64,000 nt of DNA from Desmonostoc vinosum HA7617-LM4 (GTDB taxonomy: Bacteria > Cyanobacteriota > Cyanobacteriia > Cyanobacteriales > Nostocaceae), in NCBI GenBank assembly GCA_019359515.1, contig JAHHHC010000024.1, positions 1 to 64,000 on the forward strand, in the 5' to 3' direction. Positions 1 to 8,232 of this stretch are shown here, piece by piece. Position 1 is the stretch's first letter, and each line of letters starts with the position of its first letter. The position numbers and the translations under genes were made by a program. The notes under the pieces are model-generated. The model had not been told where the DNA came from. It saw nothing but the letters and a program-made list of their open reading frames with translations, and made no database searches.

Positions 1-435
1 GCCCACCGCCCGAACTATGGGCAGAGCTTGGTTGTAGAATGACAGTGCTTGCTGCTTTTTTCCTAAATCGTCGTAGACTAGACCGATGTTATTGAGTGTG
101 GTAGCTTCGCCAGAGCGATCGCCCACCGCCCGAAGTATGGGCAGAGCTTGGTTGTAGAATGACAGTGCTTGCTGCTTTTGTCCTAAATCGTTGTAGACTT
201 TACCGATGTTATTGAGTGTGGTAGCTTCGCCAGAGCGATCGCCCACCGCCCGAAGTATGGGCAGAGCTTGGTTGTAGAATGACAGTGCTTGCTGCTTTTT
301 TCCTAAATCAGAGTAGACTAGACCGATGTTATTGAGTGTGGTAGCTTCGCCAGAGCGATCGCCCACCGCCCGAAGTATGGGCAGAGCTTGGTTGTAGAAT
401 GACAGTGCTTGCTGCTTTTGTCCTAATGCATTGTT
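1..435. repeat. Near-identical 120-bp tandem repeats encoding TPR units
   Basis: Units start at 1, 121, 241 and 361 (the last partial). Each is 120 bp, i.e. 40 codons, and units differ at only a few bases, mainly around the LVYDDLG/LVYSDLG codons. Each unit contains the string AGAGCGATCGCCCACCGCCC across its junction, including a HIP1 octamer. The array probably continues left of the window. Confidence 0.95.
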
Positions 436-699
436 GCAAAATCCAAGCCCAACTAGTACTTCTGCCTCAAGTTTTTGGTCTTTAAGTTCTCGTGCCATGA
501 CCAAAACTTGTTGAAATATGGGTATTGCTTGTTTATATTCCTGTTGCTGTGCCTTTTGTTCCGCTTGCTCTAGCAGTTTTTTGGCTGCTTGCGCTTGCGA
601 GTTTTGAGTTTGTCCCCAAGTGGGTTGAGCAATTAGTATTACTGTTAAAGGCGTTAGATAAATACCCACAGCTAAAAGATTGGTCAGAATTTTTTTCAT
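1..699 (-). CDS. Exported TPR-repeat protein, C-terminus outside window
   Basis: Seen: an ATG at 699 opens a frame that stays open to the window edge (233 codons), so only the N-terminal part is present. Residues 5-22 are hydrophobic and end near AQPTWGQ, which reads as a cleaved signal peptide. From about residue 33 the chain is helical and Gln/Ala rich, and from about residue 70 it becomes regular 40-residue units with the pattern LNNIGLVY..LGKKQQAL..YNQALP, a kinesin-light-chain-type tetratricopeptide repeat. Known: such exported TPR proteins in Nostocales often end in a CHAT protease-like domain. Inference: a protein-protein interaction scaffold in the periplasm or outside; whether a CHAT domain follows cannot be seen. 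Nothing in the sequence identifies a partner. The frame and start are secure; the function is not. Confidence 0.88.
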   Translation of the reverse strand, partial: MKKILTNLLAVGIYLTPLTVILIAQPTWGQTQNSQAQAAKKLLEQAEQKAQQQEYKQAIPIFQQVLVMARELKDQKLEAEVLVGLGFCNNALGQKQQALSFYNQALPILRAVGDRSGEATTLNNIGLVYSDLGKKQQALSFYNQALPILRAVGDRSGEATTLNNIGKVYNDLGQKQQALSFYNQALPILRAVGDRSGEATTLNNIGLVYDDLGKKQQALSFYNQALPIVRAVG

Positions 700-1241
700 A
701 TAGCCATAGTCAAAATAATTCGTAATTGATAAGCTGTTCCACATATAACTTGCATAATTAGGGCGGGCAAGATGCCCACCCCACAAGAGTTTTATTTAAT
801 TTGATTATGTAATTTAGATGTTTTTTAGCTTAGTTCGTAATTCGTAATTGTTACCCTATGACTCAAATTTTGTAGGGTGTGTTATCGCGCTAGCGTAACG
901 TACCAAAGAGCATTGGCGGCGACAAAGCTAAAATAGTGTATTAGCTTTTCTCTTGTAGGATGGGCGTCTCGCCATTGGTGTCAACTTAAGCTAGAAATAG
1001 CTTCAGTGTTGGCTTCCTCACCCGCCAAGAAATAAATTTCTTGGCTAATAGCTCAAGTCTACTGAAGTAGACTCAAAATCTTGGGGGATATTCAGTCATC
1101 TTCAGATGACTTTTGCTATCAGCAAGGAACTTCAGTTCCTTGCGGGACATCGATTCTACGTTAACTTAACACCAATGACAAGATGTCCACACCACAAGAA
1201 AGCCGCCACTAGCAAACTTGAATTAACTGGTTTCAAGATGA
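700..1241. other. Intergenic region with dispersed repeats, no gene seen
   Basis: No supported gene. It holds a hairpin at about 761-782 (GGGCGGGCA/TGCCCACCCC, loop AGA), a TTCGTAATTCGTAATTG block near 835-849, and further palindromic stretches around 1045-1140 (AAGTCTACTGAAGTAGACT and GTCATCTTCAGATGAC). These are typical dispersed repeats of filamentous cyanobacteria. Promoters for the TPR gene must lie here but no convincing -10/-35 pair stands out. Confidence 0.6.
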
Positions 1242-1835
1242 TTAATAAGGTTTTGCCAGAATTACGATCGTTTGTTGTTGTGGATTGAACTGGATTTCAT
1301 CTACCACATATTGCCAATCTCTAGCTACTGATTGAATACCCTGCAACTGTGCTGTAGAAACTACAGGTGGTTTGAGCTTTACCACTGCTTGACCTTGAGT
1401 AGGATTTTTGACAGTAAAAGCATTTAAAGGTATACCACTCCAAGTTACAGGTTTACCTGTGGGGCGATCGCGCTCACCCCGGATAATTTGACGGCCATCA
1501 CGTCTATAAACCAACGCCGAATTCTTGAAGACTACTTTTTGAATTTTGCTTAGGGGAATTGTAGTAGTTTTACTACTACGCTGAATTGATAGTACTTGCC
1601 CTTGTGCATCAATTCCCACTACTCGACCACTGCTTGAGTCACCTCCCTTAAAGACAACCTTTGCTAAGTCTGGCAAGGCCACTGCAAGTTCTAATTCATC
1701 TGCTTTGATTTGTGTCTGTGCCAACAAAAAATTTTCAGTTTTAACATCTTTGCTAATTACAGCTTCGATATTTCCTGTTTGCGCTGCTGCCATTACTAGA
1801 ATTGCCACAACCCATCCCTGAAAAAAAGTTTTCAT
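1242..1835 (-). CDS. Exported protein of unknown function, 197 aa
   Basis: Not recognised. Residues 1-25 form a signal-peptide-like segment (MKTFFQGWVVAILVMAAAQ), so the product is probably secreted. The rest is rich in beta-prone Val/Ile/Gln stretches with no cysteine pairs and no catalytic motif that I can name. A small internal similarity is visible: two segments (LAKVVFKGGDSSSGRVVGID and IQKVVFKNSALVYRRDGRQI) share the pattern KVVFK followed by a polar loop, like paired beta-hairpins. It stands alone, divergent from the membrane-protein gene at 1939 with about 100 bp between them, so the two may share a promoter region. The start at 1835 is the only ATG that keeps the signal peptide. Confidence 0.72.
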   Translation of the reverse strand: MKTFFQGWVVAILVMAAAQTGNIEAVISKDVKTENFLLAQTQIKADELELAVALPDLAKVVFKGGDSSSGRVVGIDAQGQVLSIQRSSKTTTIPLSKIQKVVFKNSALVYRRDGRQIIRGERDRPTGKPVTWSGIPLNAFTVKNPTQGQAVVKLKPPVVSTAQLQGIQSVARDWQYVVDEIQFNPQQQTIVILAKPY

Positions 1836-1938
1836 GGCTTTAACATTATATTTGACTATAATTTAACTTTCTCATTAAACTTCTAAAGCGCATGTATAAT
1901 TTCCGTAAAATCACAGAAAGAGTTTTGTAGGGTGTGTT

Positions 1939-2808
1939 ATGACCCCCAACCAAGAAACTAATATTTTAGGTAAATTCACAAGTGTACTTGGCTTACTGGG
2001 TGCGGCGCTTTTCTTTGCAGGCTGGATTTACCGTTGGTCATATTTCTACTTTTTTCAGCTAGAACTTAATACCCTTGACCTACCTGCACAGTCTTTTATC
2101 ATAGTTCCCCTGCAAATATTTCTTGGAGATAATTGGGCAATATTTAAAAGTGCGATCGCTTTTTTTGTAGCAGCGATCGCTATTCAGGCTACATTATGGT
2201 TAATTAAAATTGTTACTGATACAGTAGTCTCTATAAATCAATCATTACTGACTCGCATCATCTCTGCAACCCAACACAAACGCTCATGGATAGCTAAACA
2301 GCTAAAATCTTTGGCTGAATTTAGTTCTGGACAACTGCACTCAGTAGAGTTTTTGCGATCGCTAGTCAATGAGATAGTCATAGTATCCTGGGTATTAATT
2401 GCGATCTTTTGGTTGGCTCGTTGGCAAGGCATAGCAGATGCTAGGCGAGATGCTGGGCAAAACTCCACTTTGCCTGTTGTAGCGTTAATTACACCTGAAG
2501 AAAAATTTGCCGTAGGGCGCAAACTTGATGATATATTTGCTGACCCTCCCTTAAAAGGCTACCGCATAATTGGCGATCGGGGTTTATTCGAGGACTTGCA
2601 AGGCAGAGAAGATAATGATATCAGCAATTCCAAGCAGCCGAGAGTCTGGCGTTTACTCTTAGAACGTGGTGGCTGGATTTATTTGTTTCGAGCATTGTCC
2701 CCAAATGCCAAATCTAACGAGATACCATTTGTATTAGCTATTCAACAAAGTGATAAAGGACATATAATCATTCGCAGTCCAGAACTTTCTAAAACTAATT
2801 CTCCTTAA
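1939..2808 (+). CDS. Membrane protein of unknown function, 289 aa
   Basis: Not recognised as a named family. At least three hydrophobic segments are visible: about residues 12-32 (LGLLGAALFFAGWIYRW), 52-90 (a long stretch around IFKSAIAFFVAAIAIQATLW) and 148-165 (IVIVSWVLIAIFWLARW). The N-terminal half is thus membrane embedded, and the C-terminal 120 residues form a soluble domain ending in a hydrophilic beta-type sequence (RGGWIYLFRAL, HIIIRSPEL). Neighbours on both sides point away from it or towards it, so it is probably monocistronic. Inference only: an integral inner-membrane protein with a soluble C-terminal domain. The ATG at 1939 follows GGGTGTGTT, without a good ribosome binding site. 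Confidence 0.75.
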   Translation: MTPNQETNILGKFTSVLGLLGAALFFAGWIYRWSYFYFFQLELNTLDLPAQSFIIVPLQIFLGDNWAIFKSAIAFFVAAIAIQATLWLIKIVTDTVVSINQSLLTRIISATQHKRSWIAKQLKSLAEFSSGQLHSVEFLRSLVNEIVIVSWVLIAIFWLARWQGIADARRDAGQNSTLPVVALITPEEKFAVGRKLDDIFADPPLKGYRIIGDRGLFEDLQGREDNDISNSKQPRVWRLLLERGGWIYLFRALSPNAKSNEIPFVLAIQQSDKGHIIIRSPELSKTNSP

Positions 2809-2859
2809 TTATAAGGTGGTAACAAGTGAGGGGCGATCGCAATCTCAAAAAACTACTTC

Positions 2860-4239
2860 CTAGCTTTTTCTCATCGGTAAACGTACACGGAAGCGAGTAT
2901 CACCAGGTTTCGATTCAAAATGAATGTCACCTTTATGTTTGTTGACAATAATTCGATAGACAATTTCTAACCCTAAGCCGGTGCCTTGACCGACGCCTTT
3001 TGTAGTAAAAAATGGCTCAAAGACACGAGACTGAATCTTTGGGGGAATGCCAATTCCAGTATCACCAATTTCCACACCTACGCAATTCTTATCTTTATAA
3101 GTACAGATAGTCAATTCGCCTTTACCGTCCATAGCATCGATCGCATTATCAATTAAATTAGTCCAAACTTGATTGAGTTCGCTGGCATAAGCACAAATCT
3201 TTGGTAGCGTGTGATCATACTTACGATTGATGATTACTCCGTGCTTGAGACGATGATGTAGGATGAGTAAAGTATTTTCGATTCCCTGATGGATATCTAT
3301 TTCTTGTAATGACGCTTGATCCATATAAGAATAGCCTTTAATGGCTTTCACTAACTCCGAAATCCGGGTGGTACTTTGCTCGATATCATTAATAAGTCCA
3401 GTTGCTGCAAGTGTTGCTTCTAGCCACTGCAAGACTTTATCTAGGTAGTCAGTCGGCACGTTCTCAGCAATAGTATCTAACTTCGCGGTGTCGATACCAC
3501 CAGCTACTATTGTTGGTGAAAGATTCCAAGCGTTGGCTACATTATGGTCTTCTAGCCAGTCTGTGATTTCGTCTTCTTTGTCGCCTTGGGTAAGGGGGTC
3601 AAGTTTGGGTGCTGTGCAGGCGTGTGCTGTGGCTTGTTGTTGAATATCAACCAGGAAATTTAGTTGCTCTTTTGTGAGACAATTGAGTTGTAAGGTGAGG
3701 CACTGCCAGTGGTGCAAGTTCTTACCCAATTGCGAAGCTGCGCGTTGGGCGGCGGCACCAGGATTGTTTAATTCGTGTGCTAGTCCGGCGGACATTTTTC
3801 CCAATGCAGCCATCTTCTCCTGTTGTCGCAGTTGCACTTCTACGTCTTTGGTACGCCCAGCGATCGCAGTTAAAATAATATCAGCTATGGACGAACATTC
3901 TGCGAGCATGTGCTTAAAGGTTTCCATGTCAATTCGCAGCACACGACTTGGTGCTATCGCTTTAGCACTGGCAATAGAGCCGGAACCAGTCAACATCGAT
4001 AACTCGCCCATAAATTCACCATGGCGATGCACGGCTAGCACTTTCATTTCGCTGCCAACTTGCTTGGTAATCTCAATTTCACCCTCTAAAACCACGTGAA
4101 AGTGATAGCTTGCTTCACCTTCACTAAACAATACTTCCCCCTCTTTGAGGTGGAGTTCTGTGCCAAACTGCTGCATTTGTACCAAAGCTTCATCAGGGAG
4201 TTTGGGAAATAATTTCATCTGGTTAGGGTCGTGCAGCAT
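2860..4239 (-). CDS. Cyclic-nucleotide-binding-domain sensor histidine kinase
   Basis: Seen: residues about 8-130 form a CRP-like cyclic nucleotide-binding domain with the phosphate-binding-cassette-like stretch GEFMGELSMLTG. This is followed by a histidine kinase: H box KMSAGLAHELNNP near residues 147-160, N box NLIDNAIDAM, G1 box IGDTGIGIP, F box FEPFFTTK and G2 box GQGTGLGLEIV near the C-terminus. No membrane segment, so it is cytoplasmic. Known: in this architecture the CNB domain senses a ligand (cAMP, cGMP or another effector) and controls autophosphorylation. No response regulator lies next to it, so the partner is encoded elsewhere. HELNNP is a common cyanobacterial variant of the H box. 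The PBC lacks the RxA typical of strong cAMP binding (GSGSIASAKA instead), so the ligand is uncertain. Confidence 0.9.
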   Translation of the reverse strand: MLHDPNQMKLFPKLPDEALVQMQQFGTELHLKEGEVLFSEGEASYHFHVVLEGEIEITKQVGSEMKVLAVHRHGEFMGELSMLTGSGSIASAKAIAPSRVLRIDMETFKHMLAECSSIADIILTAIAGRTKDVEVQLRQQEKMAALGKMSAGLAHELNNPGAAAQRAASQLGKNLHHWQCLTLQLNCLTKEQLNFLVDIQQQATAHACTAPKLDPLTQGDKEDEITDWLEDHNVANAWNLSPTIVAGGIDTAKLDTIAENVPTDYLDKVLQWLEATLAATGLINDIEQSTTRISELVKAIKGYSYMDQASLQEIDIHQGIENTLLILHHRLKHGVIINRKYDHTLPKICAYASELNQVWTNLIDNAIDAMDGKGELTICTYKDKNCVGVEIGDTGIGIPPKIQSRVFEPFFTTKGVGQGTGLGLEIVYRIIVNKHKGDIHFESKPGDTRFRVRLPMRKS

Positions 4240-4806
4240 AATTAATTCGTAATTCGTAATACTTCGACTTCGCTCAGTATAAGTTCGTAATTCGTAATTT
4301 TAAGATTTTGATGGAAAGACCAACAGAGGTGTTAAGCTAATCTGCTTTTAACTTGCATAATCCTTTGCCTCAGAAAGACGCAAAGAGAAGTTGCGTGCGG
4401 GGGTTCCCCCCGTTGAGCAAACTTCGGAGGACGCGCTTAAGGGGAGACGCGGGGATGCAATTTGAATGATTATTAGCTTATGCGGATAAAATAAGCTCAA
4501 GCAATGTTGATGAAGCAATTGTTTATCAGGATGCGAGGGAAGGTGAACAACAACGCCCCCATTAATTATTACTGAAGATATCGCAAAATGTAGATAGTAG
4601 GGAACAGGGAACAGGCTTAAAAGTCTTTTGATGTTCTGAAAACTATCCTTGAAGTACTACAGCACATTTCATCTGAATGAAGTACACAAGGGCGGGCAGG
4701 ATGCCCACCCCACAAGATTTATCATATTAAGATGTGTACTTCATTTACTTGCAAAGTGCTGTATATGTGCTTTCTCTTACTCGCTAATTCCCCATCAGAA
4801 AGCCCA
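4240..4806. other. Repeat-rich intergenic region
   Basis: No gene seen between the histidine kinase and the acyl-CoA dehydrogenase. It contains TTCGTAATTCGTAAT blocks at about 4244-4300 around an ACTTCGACTTCGCTCAGTA module (the same module recurs near 4262 and 34138), a GC-rich stretch at 4396-4456 (GGGGGTTCCCCCCGTTGAGC and GGGGAGACGCGGGGATGC), and a GGGAACAGGGAACAGG block near 4600. The right end is a foldback element listed separately. Confidence 0.6.
4658..4763. repeat. Foldback (MITE-like) element with nested hairpin
   Basis: Outer arms: TACAGCAC (4658-4665) pairs with GTGCTGTA (4756-4763), and AATGAAGTACACA (4676-4688) is the exact reverse complement of TGTGTACTTCATT (4733-4745). In the centre sits the dispersed hairpin GGGCGGGCA/TGCCCACCCC (about 4689-4712), also found at 761. 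Its total length of about 106 bp and absence of coding capacity fit a miniature inverted-repeat element. It covers the upstream part of the open frame of the next gene. Confidence 0.7.
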
Positions 4807-5994
4807 ATGTCAAAGTCACCCGTTTTAGAAACTATCACAGCAGTATCTATTGCTAATCTTTTTGAGCTTGTCGAATTGCTAGCGGCTGATTTTGCTAGTC
4901 GTGCTGCTGTTCACGACCGTGATAGTTCTTTCCCCTTTGAGAACTTTGACGCCCTCCACCAAGCACAACTGTTAAACCTCACTGTTCCTGTAGAATTTGG
5001 CGGTCAAGACGCAGATTACACTACTGTCTGTCAAGTAATTGAAAAGATAGCCAGTGGCGATGCTTCTACGGCTTTGGTGTTGACAATGCACTATTTACAA
5101 CATCAAAACGCTGCCCGCCATCGTCGTTGGCCTACCGCAGTTTATGAACGGTTGTGTCGAGAATCTGTCGCAGATATCGCCCTGATTAATGCTGCCCGTG
5201 TGGAACCAGAATTAGGTACACCCGCTAGAGGAGGACTACCCATTACCACGGCCAAACAAACAGATCATGGTTGGTTGGTGACTGGTCACAAACAATACAC
5301 TACAGGCAGCCCGATTTTACGTTATTTCGTTGTTTGGGCACGAACAGATGAGGAAGAACCGCAAGTAGGCAATTTTTTGATACCGCGCGACCTGCCTGGT
5401 GTCAAGATTGTGGAAACTTGGGATCATTTAGGGATGAGAGCCACAGGCAGCCATGACTTAATATTAGAAAATGTCTTCATCCCCACAGAATACGCTTTAG
5501 ATGTCCGTCCCCTTGGGGCTTTTTCACCCCAAGATCCCCTAACAGTCGTGGGTGGAAGTTTATTTTTGAGCGCATTGTATCAAGGTGTAGCGACAGCAGC
5601 CCAAAATTGGTTAATTGGATATTTGAAAGAGCGATCGCCTACTAATCTAGGTGCAAGTTTAGCAACTTTACCCCGCTTTCAAACAGCTGTTGGTGAAATT
5701 TCCGCATTACTATACGCCAACCATCAACTTATTTATACCCTAGCCGCTGATATTGATCAAGGAAAATGCGATCGGCAAATTGGTTTACAAGCACAAACAG
5801 TAAAATATCTAACCACAACTAACGCCATTCGTGCCGTTGAAATTGGACTCGAACTAATTGGTAATCCTGGTTTATCTAGGAAAAATCCTCTTGAAAGATA
5901 TTACCGAGATGTTCTTTGTAGTCGCATTCATACACCACAAAACGATGTAATTTGTTTATCTTTGGGTAAATCAGCACTCAGCATTACAAATTAA
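4807..5994 (+). CDS. Acyl-CoA dehydrogenase family protein
   Basis: A flavoprotein of the acyl-CoA dehydrogenase superfamily, which oxidises acyl thioesters or related substrates using FAD. Seen: N-terminal helical domain (about residues 10-115) with VPVEFGGQDADY; central beta domain with the family-typical QYTTGSPILRYFVVWARTD and LGMRATGSHDLILENVFIP (residues ~190-240); C-terminal helical domain ending GNPGLSRKNPLERYYRDV, the segment that contacts FAD across the dimer. Length of 395 aa is normal. The frame is open back to 4732, but those 25 extra codons lie inside a foldback element, so ATG at 4807 (MSKSPVLETI) is chosen. Exact substrate unknown; DszC/SfnB-like monooxygenases share this fold. 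No operon partner. Confidence 0.88.
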   Translation: MSKSPVLETITAVSIANLFELVELLAADFASRAAVHDRDSSFPFENFDALHQAQLLNLTVPVEFGGQDADYTTVCQVIEKIASGDASTALVLTMHYLQHQNAARHRRWPTAVYERLCRESVADIALINAARVEPELGTPARGGLPITTAKQTDHGWLVTGHKQYTTGSPILRYFVVWARTDEEEPQVGNFLIPRDLPGVKIVETWDHLGMRATGSHDLILENVFIPTEYALDVRPLGAFSPQDPLTVVGGSLFLSALYQGVATAAQNWLIGYLKERSPTNLGASLATLPRFQTAVGEISALLYANHQLIYTLAADIDQGKCDRQIGLQAQTVKYLTTTNAIRAVEIGLELIGNPGLSRKNPLERYYRDVLCSRIHTPQNDVICLSLGKSALSITN

Positions 5995-6074
5995 AAACAA
6001 ATACAGACAAATTCTTCATTTGATGTTCTATTAAAATAAAAGTCTTGTAGGACGGTCATCTTTCCCGTCTACAA

Positions 6075-6323
6075 TCAGCTTTCAACCAAACTTAATATGA
6101 AGTCAAATGTCGAGTCCCTGAAAATTTTCAATATTTCCTTCTGTTGGAGAAATTGTTGTAAATGAGGTTGTTCTAATTTAATACTCAACTCTTCAGCCTT
6201 TTGCTTAATTTGTTCAGAAGTCCAACCTTCACTGGTTGCTGTGGCAATTAAGGCGATCGCACTTGCCCTCGCACCCGCTGCACAATGTACTAAAATTGGT
6301 TTAGGTGAAGTACTTATCTGGAA
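6075..6323 (-). pseudogene. Remnant of a DUF442-type tyrosine phosphatase-like protein
   Basis: On the minus strand a frame read from 6323 to the TGA at 6075 gives about 82 residues without a start codon. It includes PKPILVHCAAGARASAIALI, containing the HCX5R phosphatase loop, followed by a helical tail (EGWTSEQIKQKAEELSIKL). This matches the C-terminal part of the COG3453/DUF442 beta-lactamase-hydrolase-like phosphatase family, whose members normally have about 60 further N-terminal residues. The N-terminal part is absent: the frame meets TAA at 6324-6326 within the end of purT. The last six codons of purT overlap the fragment. Reading: a truncated gene copy fused against purT by deletion or rearrangement. 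Confidence 0.72.
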
Positions 6324-7497
6324 TTAAACAGATTTTATTTGCAGCTTTCACAGCCTTTTCTCGCGCCTCTTGCACATTGGCACCTTTGGCTAAAGCGACT
6401 CCCATCCGCCGATATGGATGAGCATCAGGTTTACCAAATAATCTGATATCCACATCTTTTTCTGATAAAGCATCAGCAACACCAGTAAAGGTGATTGCAT
6501 CTAATTTTTCTGAAGCTAAAATGACTGCACTTGCTGACGGCCCTAACTGTTCAATATTGGGAATAGGCAAGCCTAAAACAGCTCTTAAATGCAATTCAAA
6601 TTCGTTGAGATTCTGTGATATCAATGTCACCATTCCGGTATCATGAGGTCTGGGAGAAAGTTCTGAGAAAATCACTTCATCTTTGGTGATAAAAAACTCG
6701 ACACCAAAAATTCCAGCTCCTCCTAAAGCATTAGTGACTTTTCTGGCTATTTCTTGGGCTTGCAAAATCATGTTTGCTGAAATTTCTGCCGGCTGCCACG
6801 ACTCTTGATAATCGCCTCTTTCTTGACGATGACCAATAGGAGTGCAGAAAATTGTTGGTGCATTCCACTGTTTAATTGTGAGTAAAGTTATTTCGATTTC
6901 AAAGTTAATAAACTCTTCGACAATTACTTTTTGACTGTCGCCTCTAGAATTAGCGATCGCATAATTCCATGCTTGCTCAACTTTACTCTTGTCCAGCACT
7001 ACAGATTGACCTTTACCAGACGATGACATCACTGGTTTAACAACATTAGTAAACCCTATTTTTTCAGAGACAGCTATCAATTCCTCTAAGGTTGTTGCAT
7101 AACCATATTTAGCAGTTCTAACGCCTAATTCTTGATGTGCAAGTTCTCTAATTCGATCACGATTCATTGTATAGTTAGTTGCAGCAGCCGTAGGAATGAC
7201 TGTTATCCCTCGTTGTTCAAACTCTAAAAGCTTTTCTGTTCTAATAGCTTCAATTTCTGGGATAATAAAATCAGGCTGATGTTTAGTAACTATCGCTTCC
7301 AAATCATCAGCATTCAGCATAGAAATAACTTCAAAGCAATCAGCAACTTGCATAGCTGGAGCATTAGCATAACGGTCAACAGCAATCACATAGTTACCAA
7401 GACGCTGAGCAGAAATCACAAATTCTTTGCCTAGTTCTCCTGAACCCAGCAGCATTAATTTTTGTGGCAGTTTAATCGAATTATTCATCTGAATCAT
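6301..7497 (-). CDS. purT: Formate-dependent phosphoribosylglycinamide formyltransferase
   Basis: ATP-grasp enzyme that makes formyl-GAR from GAR, formate and ATP in purine synthesis, bypassing folate-dependent PurN. Seen: N-terminal pre-ATP-grasp Rossmann part with MLLGSGELGKEFVISAQRLG (residues ~15-34) and PEIEAIRTEKL; central ATP-grasp domain with KPVMSSSGKGQS (about 155-166) and EEFINFEIEITLL; metal site GVEFFITKDEVIFSELSPRPHDTG (about 266-289, described here by its key residues E and SPRPHDTG). Length 398 aa matches the family (about 390). The last ten residues lie over the phosphatase relic and may be an acquired tail. Start ATG at 7497; MNNSIK four codons later is an alternative. Confidence 0.95.
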   Translation of the reverse strand: MIQMNNSIKLPQKLMLLGSGELGKEFVISAQRLGNYVIAVDRYANAPAMQVADCFEVISMLNADDLEAIVTKHQPDFIIPEIEAIRTEKLLEFEQRGITVIPTAAATNYTMNRDRIRELAHQELGVRTAKYGYATTLEELIAVSEKIGFTNVVKPVMSSSGKGQSVVLDKSKVEQAWNYAIANSRGDSQKVIVEEFINFEIEITLLTIKQWNAPTIFCTPIGHRQERGDYQESWQPAEISANMILQAQEIARKVTNALGGAGIFGVEFFITKDEVIFSELSPRPHDTGMVTLISQNLNEFELHLRAVLGLPIPNIEQLGPSASAVILASEKLDAITFTGVADALSEKDVDIRLFGKPDAHPYRRMGVALAKGANVQEAREKAVKAANKICLIPDKYFT

Positions 7498-7532
7498 CAG
7501 GGCAGTTGTAAAGACGTGCTTTGGAAGCGTCT

Positions 7533-8030
7533 CTATTTATAATCATCTGCATGATCAAACCTTGCCCCTCGCATTTGTAAATCTTTACACTGTTGTTTTG
7601 TTAATCCAGTTCCTACACCAAAATTACACTGATCTACTAAAGTATATAACCAGATCGTCTCGTTCAGAGTTGCACCCCTTAAATCTGCATTTCTTAGATT
7701 GGCTCCAGTAAAATTGACAAATAAAAGGTCTGCATTAATTAAACTAGTATCTTGCAAATTTGCTCCTGATAAATTTCCGCGAATCAAATTTACTCCGTCT
7801 AAAATTAAACCAGATAAATCTGCTCCCATCAAATTTGGAAATTTTAGCTGATTTGGATATTGAAAAAACCGGATAATGCAGGTTATATTTGCCTCGGTTA
7901 GATGCATTTTAGTTAAAAACTCATAACGAGCAATACCTAATTGTCTGAGAATTTCTAAACGCTGAGAGGGGCTTTGTTCTAAAAAATTGATGACAATATA
8001 GCGGAGGTCTTTAGTTGGGTAATTGAGCAT
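7533..8030 (-). CDS. Pentapeptide-repeat protein
   Basis: Seen: an N-terminal alpha-helical part (residues 1-65, [20 protein letters not shown]...) and then a run of pentapeptide units A(D/N)[48 protein letters not shown] (about residues 69-135). Known: these repeats fold into a right-handed quadrilateral beta-helix; in cyanobacteria their roles are mostly unknown. Cytoplasmic, no signal peptide. The start at 8030 (MLNYPTKD) is preferred to ATG 8045 because the upstream five codons are AT-rich and unlike the family. It lies 35 bp upstream of purT on the same strand; between them is a short GACGTGCTT..AAGCGTC hairpin. Confidence 0.85.
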   Translation of the reverse strand: MLNYPTKDLRYIVINFLEQSPSQRLEILRQLGIARYEFLTKMHLTEANITCIIRFFQYPNQLKFPNLMGADLSGLILDGVNLIRGNLSGANLQDTSLINADLLFVNFTGANLRNADLRGATLNETIWLYTLVDQCNFGVGTGLTKQQCKDLQMRGARFDHADDYK

Positions 8031-8099
8031 AAATATTATATGCAAATAAATTTCTTTGTTACTTCTAAAATATAATCTCTATATAAATAATAATATAAA

Positions 8100-8167
8100 T
8101 AGGGCGGAAAAATGCTCGTCCACAATAGATCAATTATTTTTGTGGGATACAAATTTCATCCGCCCTA
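8100..8167. repeat. Long nested inverted repeat
   Basis: TAGGGCGGA (8100-8108) pairs exactly with TCCGCCCTA (8159-8167); inside, CCACAA pairs with TTGTGG. It resembles the GGGCGGGC hairpins at 761 and 4690. It sits between two minus-strand genes (8030 start, 8233 stop) and could end transcription of the permease gene, but no T-tract follows. Confidence 0.6.
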
Positions 8168-8232
8168 GTTAAAAATCAGGTATTTTATATTCAATTATGT
8201 AGAAATGCGACATAGCACATTTCTACATTTAT

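Noticed and set aside
525-725. Plus-strand frame of 66 codons
   Set aside because: It is the antisense of the signal peptide and first helices of the TPR gene.
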